Below are positions 1 to 6,305 of a stretch of 6,305 nucleotides of DNA, piece after piece. The position numbers were made by a program, and so were the translations under genes. The stretch is from positions 1-6,305 of the forward strand of contig JAQYVS010000243.1 in the NCBI GenBank assembly GCA_030145365.1, written 5' to 3'. Below the pieces are notes generated by a model that worked only from the letters and a program-made list of their open reading frames with translations, was not told where the DNA came from and ran no database searches. The stretch comes from Desulfofustis sp. (lineage in GTDB: Bacteria; Desulfobacterota; Desulfobulbia; Desulfobulbales; Desulfocapsaceae). Position 1 is the first letter of the stretch. Each line of letters starts with the position of its first letter.

Positions 1-1
1 C

Positions 2-1978
2 AAGGACATGACGGAACATTGTGACCTGATGCTTTTCTGGGGCTGCGATCCCGAGACGACTCCCTGGGGTTTTGTCGGACAGTTTGCCTCCAGACTCTGT
101 TTTTTCTGGAGAGAGGCTGGAATCAAGCAGGTCTATATCTGTCCAGATCTTAATTATGGTGCGGCAATTCATGCCGACAAATGGATACAGGTTCTGCCCA
201 ATACCGATTCTGCAATGCAGCTGGCGATCATCTATATGTGGCTGAAGGAAGGAACCTACGACAAAGACTATATAGAAACCCATTCAATCGGAATGGACAA
301 AGTGGAAGCATACGTCTTGGGTGAGGAGGATGGAATACCCAAGACCCCTGAATGGGCTTCTGAAAAATGCGGTGTACCTGAATGGACGATAAAAGCACTG
401 GCCCGGGACTTCGCTGCCAAAACAACCTCGATCCTCCATTATATGGGGGGCAGCATGTTCCGTGGTCCGTACTCTCATGAACCCGCCCGCCTTGAATGCA
501 TCCTCCTGGGCATGCAGGGCTTGGGCGGCCCCGGGGTTCACCAGGCCCAGATCACTTATACCGGCATGCCCCGGGCAAAAGGACTCGGTTCCACCCGCTT
601 TTTCAATCCGTCTTTGAGCGAGAGATTGACCAAACCGGTTCAAACCACCATTCGTGCCTGGGGCAAACAGCTCATTCCGAAAACCCTGATCCATGAAGCC
701 ATCCTGAATCCTCCGCTGGAGTTCTGGGGAAACGGCGGCATCGAGGAGATGGTGGAAGATCAGTTCGTCAAATATGAATACCCATTACCAAAAGAAAAAG
801 GCGGAACCGAAATCCGCATGATGTGGACGGACACACCGTGCCGCATTACCTGCTGGAACTACGGAAATGAAACAATTGTTGCCGAGCGGGACCCGCAAAT
901 CGAATTTATCCTGGCCCAGCATCCGTGGCTGGAGAACGATTGCCTGTATGCAGACATCATCCTTCCTTCCAACACCTTGATGGAGGTTGATGATATTGTC
1001 ACCAATACCCGCCAGGGCATCCAGCACCATACCATCAATCTCCAGGCCAAGGCCATTGAACCTGTGGGCGAATCAAAAAGTGATTACGAGGTGGTTCTGG
1101 AAGTCGCCAAGAAACTGGGGAAAGGCGAAGAATTCAGTGAAGGCAAAAGCATCAGCGATCTTCAGCAGGAAGTTTTTTACAATATGGAGTTGGAGAAATT
1201 TATATCCTGGGAAGATTTTAAAGAGAACCAATATGTTGTACTTCCCACCGCAGATGACTGGGAAGACGACGTTGTTGGCCTGAGACCCTTTTATGAAGAT
1301 CCTGAGAAAAATCCAATGCCCACACCGAGTGGAAAACTTGAATTCTACTCCGAGCGAATTGCCAAACACTATCCCGATGATCTTGAGCGACCGCCGATTC
1401 CCAAATGGGTTGAGAAGAGTGCAATGCACGATGAACGGGTATCGAGTTTCAGATCGAAGGCCTATCCACTTCTTCTGATGTCCAATCATGGCCGTTGGCG
1501 GGTCCATTCCCAGGCGGACGATGTCACCTGGTGCCGTGAGGTTGTAACCTGCAAGGTCAAAGGTTGGGATGGCTATCTCTATGAGCCGTGCTGGCTCAAT
1601 CCGACAGATGCGGAAGCCCGCGGCATTAAGGACGGCGATATTGTCCAGGTGTTCAACGAACGTGGCAGTGTGCTCTGCGGCGCCCGAGTATGGGAGAGGC
1701 TGATGCCTGGAGTGACTTATGTTGATCACGGTGCCCGTCATGATCCGATTATCCCGGGAAAACTTGACCGGGGCGGGGCGATAAACACGATCTCCGGCGG
1801 CGGAACTGTTTCCAAACGCTGCGTCGGTCAGGCAACGTCGGGGTACTTAGTCGATGTATCCGGAGTGACGGTGGAATTAATGGATCAATGGCGGCAGGAC
1901 TATCCTGAAGCATTTGAACGGAAATATGATCCGGCTGCAGGGCTGCGCTTTGATGCCTGGATTGATGGAGGTGAATAA
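2..1978 (+). CDS. Molybdopterin (bis-MGD) oxidoreductase large subunit, transhydroxylase/resorcinol hydroxylase-like; 5' end outside window
   Basis: This is the catalytic subunit of a DMSO reductase superfamily enzyme, cut at its N-terminus. The frame stays open to base 2, and the Met codon at 8 sits inside a conserved stretch (FWGCDPETT at residues 10-18, counting that Met as 1), so it is not the start. Further family hallmarks are GTYDKDY (82-88), KTPEWASEKCGVP (112-124), NHGRWRVH (493-500) opening the C-terminal molybdopterin-dinucleotide-binding domain, and HGARHD (574-579) followed by GGAIN and TVSK (to 603). Known relatives are cytoplasmic, such as pyrogallol-phloroglucinol transhydroxylase (about 875 residues), resorcinol hydroxylase and catechol dehydroxylases. 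By that comparison about 200 residues are missing, including the molybdenum ligand, any N-terminal Fe-S site and any Tat signal. The stop lies one base before the Fe-S subunit start, implying a translationally coupled complex. The family call is secure; the substrate is not (aromatic hydroxylation, transhydroxylation or dehydroxylation are all possible). Confidence 0.9.
   Translation, partial: KDMTEHCDLMLFWGCDPETTPWGFVGQFASRLCFFWREAGIKQVYICPDLNYGAAIHADKWIQVLPNTDSAMQLAIIYMWLKEGTYDKDYIETHSIGMDKVEAYVLGEEDGIPKTPEWASEKCGVPEWTIKALARDFAAKTTSILHYMGGSMFRGPYSHEPARLECILLGMQGLGGPGVHQAQITYTGMPRAKGLGSTRFFNPSLSERLTKPVQTTIRAWGKQLIPKTLIHEAILNPPLEFWGNGGIEEMVEDQFVKYEYPLPKEKGGTEIRMMWTDTPCRITCWNYGNETIVAERDPQIEFILAQHPWLENDCLYADIILPSNTLMEVDDIVTNTRQGIQHHTINLQAKAIEPVGESKSDYEVVLEVAKKLGKGEEFSEGKSISDLQQEVFYNMELEKFISWEDFKENQYVVLPTADDWEDDVVGLRPFYEDPEKNPMPTPSGKLEFYSERIAKHYPDDLERPPIPKWVEKSAMHDERVSSFRSKAYPLLLMSNHGRWRVHSQADDVTWCREVVTCKVKGWDGYLYEPCWLNPTDAEARGIKDGDIVQVFNERGSVLCGARVWERLMPGVTYVDHGARHDPIIPGKLDRGGAINTISGGGTVSKRCVGQATSGYLVDVSGVTVELMDQWRQDYPEAFERKYDPAAGLRFDAWIDGGE
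1967..1974 (+). promoter_or_regulatory. Strong ribosome binding site for the Fe-S subunit
   Basis: GGAGGTGA lies inside the last codons of the large-subunit gene, with its GGAGGT core seven bases before the ATG at 1980. It decides the start of the small subunit against the in-frame ATG at 1914. That upstream ATG would add 22 residues ahead of the conserved MKAFVIDLAKCNGC opening. Confidence 0.85.
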
Positions 1979-1979
1979 A

Positions 1980-2795
1980 ATGAAAGCGTTTGTCATTGAT
2001 TTAGCCAAATGCAACGGCTGTTATTGCTGTCAGATTGCCTGTAAGGATGAACATGTTGGCAACGACTGGACTCCGTATGCCAAGCCGCAGCCCGATACCG
2101 GACAGTTCTGGCTGGGGATTACCGAGATGGTACGCGGTCAGGTTCCCAAGGTCAAGGTTACCTATCTGCCGAAGATGTGTCATCACTGCGATGACGCACC
2201 GTGCGTTGAAGGTTGTGCAGCACATGCCATATATAAACGGGACGACGGCATTGTCATCGTTGACCCGGAAAAATGTGTGGGTTGCCAGATGTGCCAGGAC
2301 AATTGTCCGCATGGCGCCATCTATTTTAACGAGAGTCTGAATATTGCTCAAAAGTGTACCGGCTGCAGTCATCTTCTTGACAATGAGGAGGAGTGGGAGG
2401 TTCCCCGCTGTGTTGATCAGTGTCCGACCGAGGCTATCCGTTTTGGTGAGGAGGAAGATCTTAGGGAGTTGATCGACGGGTCTGAACTGCTCAACCCGAA
2501 AGCCGGGACCAAGTCCCGTGTGTTTTATCGAAACCTTCCGAAGAAATTCATTGGCGGAACCGTGTATGACCCGGTTGAAAAGGAGGTCATTATCGGCGCA
2601 TCCTGCAATTTGAAGGATAGTGAAAGTGGTGACAGTTTTACCACCGAGACAGACAACTACGGTGATTTCTGGTTCAACGGTCTTGGTGATGATCGAACTT
2701 TCACGCTGATTATTGAAAAGGCTGGAAAGATGAAAGTAATTGAGGATATCGTTACCTCAAAAGAACTGAGTCTTGGCGATATTGCTATGGAGTAA
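1980..2795 (+). CDS. Four-cluster ferredoxin-type electron-transfer subunit with C-terminal CarboxypepD_reg-like (Cna-B-type) domain
   Basis: This 271-residue protein is the iron-sulfur partner of the preceding molybdenum enzyme and would pass electrons to or from its active site. The start at 1980 is supported by GGAGGT seven bases upstream. Cysteines in four groups fit four [4Fe-4S] clusters: C11/C14/C17/C21, C67/C70/C75/C79, C99/C102/C105/C109 and C126/C129/C144/C148 (ligands would be shared between groups, as usual in this DmsB/NrfC-like fold). Residues from about 190 form a beta-sandwich domain with the typical TDNYGDFWFNGL motif (224-235). That domain is also found at the end of the pyrogallol transhydroxylase small subunit (about 274 residues), so length and architecture match that protein. 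The characterised transhydroxylase subunit holds only three clusters; this one has a full cysteine set. There is no signal peptide, so it should act in the cytoplasm. The family call is sure; the substrate of the complex is unknown. Confidence 0.93.
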   Translation: MKAFVIDLAKCNGCYCCQIACKDEHVGNDWTPYAKPQPDTGQFWLGITEMVRGQVPKVKVTYLPKMCHHCDDAPCVEGCAAHAIYKRDDGIVIVDPEKCVGCQMCQDNCPHGAIYFNESLNIAQKCTGCSHLLDNEEEWEVPRCVDQCPTEAIRFGEEEDLRELIDGSELLNPKAGTKSRVFYRNLPKKFIGGTVYDPVEKEVIIGASCNLKDSESGDSFTTETDNYGDFWFNGLGDDRTFTLIIEKAGKMKVIEDIVTSKELSLGDIAME

Positions 2796-2848
2796 CCCCT
2801 ATAGACCTGGACAAACCAGAGAATTGAGAATTAAGCAGGGTCTGGGTT
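2794..2848 (+). terminator. Possible 3' stem-loop after the Fe-S subunit gene (weak)
   Basis: GGTCTGGGTT at 2839-2848 is complementary to AACCC (2794-2798) plus AGACC (2803-2807), giving a ten-pair stem interrupted by a four-base bulge. Inside the loop CTGG and CCAG can form a small second hairpin. No T-tract follows, so this is not a canonical intrinsic terminator. It could be a 3'-end stabilising structure or chance. Confidence 0.22.
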
Positions 2849-3261
2849 GTCAGTCACTTCCAAGGCCAATAAGTTAATTGTAATTGCACCCGGGTATGTT
2901 GTTGAGGACAGGGCACATGGCGAATTATTGAACCCTTAGGGTATCTATTATAGATTCAATTGAAGCCAGTGTTGTCAGCAGGGCTAAAGGGTCTTTGTGA
3001 TCACTTTTTATCGAAAACGCAGACAATAATACAATACACTTCACAGACCAGAATTCGATTTACATGCAACTGAGCCCTGCGCCTGGTTTCACAGCTCTTT
3101 GGTTGCTCTTCCTTGCTGAGATTCCTGGCTCATTTCACTGTTGTTCGTGCACCTTTCAAAATCAGTCGTATTAGTTTTCTTATATTGCTGCATGAAAAGA
3201 TATGTGAGGCAGAACCTGGAGCATGGGTTCTCTGATGTGGTGTGAAGATGGATGGACTAAA
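2796..3261. other. Long intergenic region without a convincing gene
   Basis: This is about 430-470 bases (depending on the start of the next gene) between the molybdenum enzyme pair and the HesB-like gene. No reading frame of convincing length or with a Shine-Dalgarno sequence was found. It holds several short perfect palindromes: ACCCGGGT (2888-2895), ACCCTTAGGGT (2932-2942), TTCAATTGAA (2955-2964) and GTGATCAC (2997-3004). It also has an 8-base inverted repeat, GCAGGGCT at 2978-2985 against AGCCCTGC at 3073-3080. The length and the cluster of dyads suggest the transcription boundary and control region of the iscA-like/transporter unit, but no regulator site is recognised by name. Confidence 0.6.
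2928..2964 (+). promoter_or_regulatory. Candidate promoter with palindromic operator-like sites (weak)
   Basis: TTGAAC (2928-2933) and TAGATT (2951-2956) are spaced 17 bases apart and resemble sigma-70 -35 and -10 boxes, the -10 poorly. The palindrome ACCCTTAGGGT (2932-2942) starts in the -35 box and runs into the spacer, and TTCAATTGAA (2955-2964) overlaps the -10 end, which is where operators often lie. A transcript from here would have a leader of about 300 bases before the HesB-like gene. No sigma-54 -24/-12 pair was found in the region. Confidence 0.2.
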
Positions 3262-3675
3262 ATGAAAGAAAAATCTGAAGAATCGGTATTGACGGTTACT
3301 TACAAGGCGTCCCAGCTGATCTCAGAATATTTTAAAAAAAGGGAAAAGCAGCCAATTCGGATCTTCGTAGGTCTCGGTGGCTGCGGGATCCGTACGTTTG
3401 GAATTGCGCTGGAACGTCCCGGGTCAACTGATCGAGTATTTGAGATCGAGGGGTATACCTATGTCATTAATAAAAAACTGCTGAACCTTGTTAAACCTGT
3501 TCTCATTGATTCCGACGGAATTGGGTTTCGTATGAGCGGCTGCGGCATTGCTCCCCCCCAAGGCTGCGGAAGTTGCGGAAATATGTGTGGTGTCCGTGGA
3601 GGCACTCGGTGCCCTGGCGATTGTTTTATATGCAAATTTCAGTGTAATCAGAGTCTGAAAAGAAGGAATAACTGA
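3262..3675 (+). CDS. HesB/IscA-like Fe-S protein with cysteine-rich C-terminal tail
   Basis: The protein has 137 residues from the ATG at 3262. Residues about 10-92 resemble the A-type Fe-S carrier (IscA/HesB) fold: IRIFVGLGGCG places C41 at the first cluster cysteine, followed by FGIALERPGSTDRVFEIEG and a GFRMSG strand. This matches the short HesB-like proteins of sulfate reducers, some of which I recall carry selenocysteine at the C41 position; here it is an ordinary cysteine codon. The usual C-terminal CGC is replaced by eight cysteines spaced C-x7-C-x2-C-x3-C-x7-C-x3-C-x2-C-x3-C (C94, 102, 105, 109, 117, 121, 124, 128), ending in a basic tail. The likely role is Fe-S cluster or metal binding and delivery; the actual client is unknown. 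The start is uncertain: ATGs at 3223 and 3235 are in frame but add residues the family normally lacks, and none has a good Shine-Dalgarno site. The transporter gene begins 23 bases after the stop. Confidence 0.82.
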   Translation: MKEKSEESVLTVTYKASQLISEYFKKREKQPIRIFVGLGGCGIRTFGIALERPGSTDRVFEIEGYTYVINKKLLNLVKPVLIDSDGIGFRMSGCGIAPPQGCGSCGNMCGVRGGTRCPGDCFICKFQCNQSLKRRNN

Positions 3676-3698
3676 TCATCCTGAGCCGATTTTCTCTG

Positions 3699-4940
3699 AT
3701 GACCGAACCAGATAAGTTCAAAAATATGGATGATGAGATAGGCCTTTACGATTGCCCGATGCCCGATACGTTCAAGGAAAAATTTGGACTGACACTTTCT
3801 CTGGCATGGATGTTTTACCTTGGTTTTGTAAGCAGGGTTATCTTCGGCCCGCTTATGCCTGAAATTCAAAAAGAACTTGGTTTTACACATCTGCAATCCG
3901 GGTATCTGTTCATGATGATTGGCATCGGTTTTCTGATGGCCCCTTTTTTTTCTGGTTTTATTTCATCGCGAATCAACCATTTGGGAAACCTCAAGCTATC
4001 AGCCTGGCTGCTCGGTGTAACTCTGCTGCCGCTCATTTTTGTAAAGACATTTTGGGGGATGAGCATTGTCTTGATCACTCTCGGTTTTGCCGGTTCATTA
4101 CATTTGCCGTCAGCTGTGGCAACGATTACTGCCGAGATGCAGAAATCAGATTGGGGGAAGGGGATGGGTGTGCATCAATGCGGACCGCCTCTTGCTTTTA
4201 TTTCAGCTCCGCTCTTAGCCGCATTACTGCTCGATTCGTGGTCCTGGCGCGCAATTCTGTTTGGATGGGCCTTGCTATCTTTAATCTCGGCTCTGCTTTT
4301 TACGATTTTCTGCGAAGGCGGTTCGTTTCCAGGAAGACCAATAAATCTAGCCAATGTAAAACGAGTTGCAGCTATCCCTTCCTCTTGGATTATTACGATT
4401 CTGCTGTCCATGGGTGTTGCAGCCAGTGCCGGGATTGGTGCAATGCTGCCGTCATTTTTTGTTAATGAAAGAGGGGTTGATCTTGGGTCGGCCAATACCA
4501 TGATTGGCTGCTCACAGATCTCAGGGTTATTGCTGGTCTTTTTCGCTGGAATGGCGGCAGATAGATTTGGAGTAAAGCGGTGCATGTTGGTGACGCTCAT
4601 TGGGACGGCTCTACTGACAATTGCACTGGGATTTGCCACAGGCTGGTTGTTGATCATGGTTTTATTCCTTCAGCCGGCATTTCTGACAGCTTTTTTCCCG
4701 GTGGCCTACGGAGCTCTTGCCAGAGTTGTGCATCCGTCCTCGCGTTCGGTCATTAGTGCCATGGTTCCGCCGATGGCTTTTGCTGTCGGGGCTGGAGTGA
4801 TACCCGTTGTCATTGGCTATCTGGCGGAATCTTCCTCCTTCAGCACTGGTATCATTGTTGCCGGAACCTATATCCTCTTAGGTACTCCGCTGGTTTTTTT
4901 CCTCCGTCTTGGCGATTTTGAGGGTGCACCAGGATGTTGA
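3699..4940 (+). CDS. Major facilitator superfamily (MFS) transporter
   Basis: This is a 413-residue membrane protein with about 12 hydrophobic helices in two halves. The first helices fall near residues 31-53, 67-89, 95-115 and 118-143, with a polar cytoplasmic N-terminus of about 30 residues. MFS marks include RVIFGPLMPEIQKELG after helix 1, GMGVHQCGPPLAFISAP in helix 5, and a good motif A in the second half, GMAADRFGVKR. The central loop lies around EGGSFPGRPINLANVKR. Such carriers move small solutes, often organic acids, by symport or antiport; the substrate cannot be assigned from sequence. Its position suggests uptake or export of the substrate or product of the molybdenum enzyme. No clear Shine-Dalgarno site precedes 3699, and an in-frame ATG at 3726 is an alternative start. 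It follows the HesB-like gene by 23 bases, so the two are probably co-transcribed. The family call is secure, the function open. Confidence 0.93.
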   Translation: MTEPDKFKNMDDEIGLYDCPMPDTFKEKFGLTLSLAWMFYLGFVSRVIFGPLMPEIQKELGFTHLQSGYLFMMIGIGFLMAPFFSGFISSRINHLGNLKLSAWLLGVTLLPLIFVKTFWGMSIVLITLGFAGSLHLPSAVATITAEMQKSDWGKGMGVHQCGPPLAFISAPLLAALLLDSWSWRAILFGWALLSLISALLFTIFCEGGSFPGRPINLANVKRVAAIPSSWIITILLSMGVAASAGIGAMLPSFFVNERGVDLGSANTMIGCSQISGLLLVFFAGMAADRFGVKRCMLVTLIGTALLTIALGFATGWLLIMVLFLQPAFLTAFFPVAYGALARVVHPSSRSVISAMVPPMAFAVGAGVIPVVIGYLAESSSFSTGIIVAGTYILLGTPLVFFLRLGDFEGAPGC

Positions 4941-4943
4941 CTG

Positions 4944-4968
4944 ATACATGGTCATAATCCGCATGTAT
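4944..4968. terminator. Stem-loop between convergent genes, possible bidirectional terminator
   Basis: ATACATG (4944-4950) and CATGTAT (4962-4968) form a perfect seven-pair stem with an 11-base loop. It starts three bases after the transporter stop and lies within the 86-base gap facing the convergent flavoenzyme gene. The stem is A/T-rich and no clear T-tract follows on either strand, so termination activity is only suggested by position. Confidence 0.35.
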
Positions 4969-5026
4969 ATCGTCGAACTGGTGAGACGTGTCAGCTCGAA
5001 ATGGGATGCATTACAGCACATCTCTT

Positions 5027-6304
5027 TTAGATCGCACGACCAACTACCGCACCATCACGAATAGCATCGACAATCAGTCCCGGCTCTGCACAACTGCCAA
5101 TCACATGGGTCTCATCCACCAGGCCCTCGAACTGGGCAGTCAAGTTCTCATTGGCTCCCCAATCCTGGGTTGTGATAATATTTTTACCCTTCAGCAGATA
5201 TTTTCTCTGGTCTTTGAGGTTGATCACCAGACCTTCCCCGGTGATTTTACGATACTCAACACCTGCCCAGATCGGAACGTGATTCTGTTTGAGCCACGGC
5301 CACAGATTTGCAAGGTCATCCACCGTCATTTTGTCGCCCAGTTCTTCCTCGGGCCCATCATGTACGATAATTACATTACGCTTTCTTTTGGTCAGGTATT
5401 CGGCAAGTTCACAGCCGTGCAGGGTGCCCCCCATAACAACAACGCTTTTTTGTATCGGCATCCATATTTTGGTCAATCTTTCAATCTGGGCTGCCGTCAG
5501 AAACTTAAGAAAGAATTTAAGCCGACCATGAAGCTTTTCTGTTTGGATTACATTGGGGCTGTCGGCACCGGGCAGATCGAACTTTGTGTGAACCGCTCCG
5601 GCTGCAATTATCAGAACATCCGGCTTCTTGCTTTTTATGAGTTGCTGAGTTACCTCAGTGTTCAGGTGAGTGGTCACACCCTCTTTATCCAGCTGTGTTG
5701 CCTGGTATTTGACGAACCGGGTCAAATCCTCTGTCTCGAGGTCTTTAACTATGGCCGCAATCGGTATGAGCCCTCCCAGGTAACTCCCTTTTTCGTAGAG
5801 CGTCACCTCATGTCCACGTTTGGCTGCCACGCGGGCAGTTTCCATACCCGCTGGACCGCCACCGATAACCATCACCTTCTTTTTCTTGTCAGTTTTGCGG
5901 GTTTGAAACTCAGGTATCAGCTCACGCCCCAATGTTGCATTGATGCGGCACTCCAGTTTCTTGTTGCGGTTACGCATATCAAAGCAGTGCAGGCAGCCGT
6001 GGCACCAGCGTATATCATCAAGCCGACCCTCTTTTGCCTTATTTGGCAGGTCGGGATCAGCCAGCAGGCGTCTGGTCATGCCGATAAAGTCGAGGCTGCC
6101 TTTTTGCAGGTACTCTTCACCCAATTCCGGATCGAGACGGCAGGCAGTCCAAATCGGTATTGTTACGCCTTTCGCTTTTATCGCTTCCACCAAGGGTACC
6201 GCAGCTCCTTTGCCGCCACGGCTCCAATCGAAATCTTTTGGCAAATCGATTGGTGGTTCAGGATAAAGAAGGCGGTCGGGCTGTATCAATCCACCGCGAT
6301 GTCC
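5027..6304 (-). CDS. NADH:flavin oxidoreductase, Old Yellow Enzyme / 2,4-dienoyl-CoA reductase type, Fe-S flavoenzyme; N-terminus outside window
   Basis: This is the C-terminal part (about 425 residues) of a multidomain reductase related to 2,4-dienoyl-CoA reductase FadH, trimethylamine dehydrogenase and bile-acid BaiCD/BaiH. The frame stays open to the right edge. The only early start-like codon is a TTG at 6289 inside the barrel domain (preceded by HRGG), so the gene is cut rather than begun there. Counting from that codon, residues 1-93 are the end of the FMN-binding TIM barrel (DFIGMTRRLLADPDLPNKA at 67-85). C96/C99/C102/C114 bind a [4Fe-4S] cluster (C-x2-C-x2-C-x11-C), GGGPAG (143-148) with E166 is the FAD Rossmann motif, and GGTLHG (287-292) the second dinucleotide fold. 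The end (IGSCAEPGLIVDAIRDGAVVGRAI) is typical. It probably reduces an activated C=C bond with NAD(P)H, perhaps in the breakdown of the ring product. It is convergent with the transporter and so not in the same operon. Confidence 0.92.
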   Translation of the reverse strand, partial: GHRGGLIQPDRLLYPEPPIDLPKDFDWSRGGKGAAVPLVEAIKAKGVTIPIWTACRLDPELGEEYLQKGSLDFIGMTRRLLADPDLPNKAKEGRLDDIRWCHGCLHCFDMRNRNKKLECRINATLGRELIPEFQTRKTDKKKKVMVIGGGPAGMETARVAAKRGHEVTLYEKGSYLGGLIPIAAIVKDLETEDLTRFVKYQATQLDKEGVTTHLNTEVTQQLIKSKKPDVLIIAAGAVHTKFDLPGADSPNVIQTEKLHGRLKFFLKFLTAAQIERLTKIWMPIQKSVVVMGGTLHGCELAEYLTKRKRNVIIVHDGPEEELGDKMTVDDLANLWPWLKQNHVPIWAGVEYRKITGEGLVINLKDQRKYLLKGKNIITTQDWGANENLTAQFEGLVDETHVIGSCAEPGLIVDAIRDGAVVGRAI

Positions 6305-6305
6305 A

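Noticed and set aside
284..694. Antisense reading frame of 136 codons inside the large-subunit gene
   Set aside because: It lies fully opposite a strongly conserved molybdopterin enzyme and its product resembles no known family; it is a shadow of the coding strand. The same holds for the 222-codon antisense frame at 1073-1741.
1914..1979. Upstream ATG giving the Fe-S subunit a 22-residue N-terminal extension
   Set aside because: The extension overlaps the end of the large-subunit gene in another frame, and the strong GGAGGT site fits the ATG at 1980, which is where homologues begin.
2997..3004. TGTGATCAC as a CRP/FNR-family site
   Set aside because: The half-sites are directly abutted without the six-base (CRP) or four-base (FNR) spacer, so it is only a short palindrome.
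3084..3106. TGG...TTGC pattern that looks like a sigma-54 promoter
   Set aside because: The GG and GC elements are about 20 bases apart instead of the required 12-base offset.
3064..3174. A 36-residue frame starting MQLSPAPGFTALWLLFLAE, with a hydrophobic centre, in the long intergenic region
   Set aside because: It has no Shine-Dalgarno site, no recognisable family, and a length expected by chance in about 430 bases of non-coding DNA.
4175..4657. Antisense reading frame of 160 codons inside the transporter gene
   Set aside because: The + strand encodes a clear MFS protein with hydrophobic helices and motif A; the antisense product is a shadow.

Overview
The window shows five protein-coding genes, two of them cut by the window edges. 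It probably comes from a strictly anaerobic bacterium, most likely a sulfate-reducer-like or syntrophic member of the Desulfobacterota. That placement is an inference: it rests on the molybdenum enzyme pair, a HesB/IscA-like protein of a type I associate with sulfate reducers, and a clostridial/deltaproteobacterial style of flavoenzyme. No rRNA or tRNA gene, CRISPR array, transposase or insertion sequence was seen.

Left part (1-2795, + strand). The C-terminal three quarters of a molybdopterin (bis-MGD) oxidoreductase of the DMSO reductase superfamily is followed after one base by its iron-sulfur partner subunit. The pair looks like pyrogallol-phloroglucinol transhydroxylase, resorcinol hydroxylase and the catechol dehydroxylases. 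The small subunit ends in the beta-sandwich 'carboxypeptidase-regulatory-like' domain known from the transhydroxylase small subunit. It carries 16 cysteines in ferredoxin spacing, enough for four [4Fe-4S] clusters, whereas the characterised transhydroxylase has three. This hints at an enzyme that does net electron transfer on a phenolic or related substrate.

Middle part (2796-4940, + strand). A non-coding gap of about 430-470 bases contains several short palindromes. It leads to a small HesB/IscA-like Fe-S protein with an unusual eight-cysteine tail, then, 23 bases later, a 12-helix major facilitator superfamily transporter.

Right part (5027-6305, - strand, convergent). This is the C-terminal part of an Old Yellow Enzyme-type NADH:flavin oxidoreductase (2,4-dienoyl-CoA reductase / trimethylamine dehydrogenase family). 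It has a [4Fe-4S] motif, an FAD-binding Rossmann fold and a second nucleotide-binding fold.

Taken together, the locus reads as an anaerobic catabolic or respiratory module: an importer or exporter, a molybdenum enzyme acting on an aromatic or similar compound, an Fe-S flavoenzyme able to reduce an unsaturated intermediate, and a possible Fe-S carrier. The substrate cannot be read from the sequence. The N-terminal parts of both large redox enzymes, including the molybdenum ligand of the first, lie outside the window.
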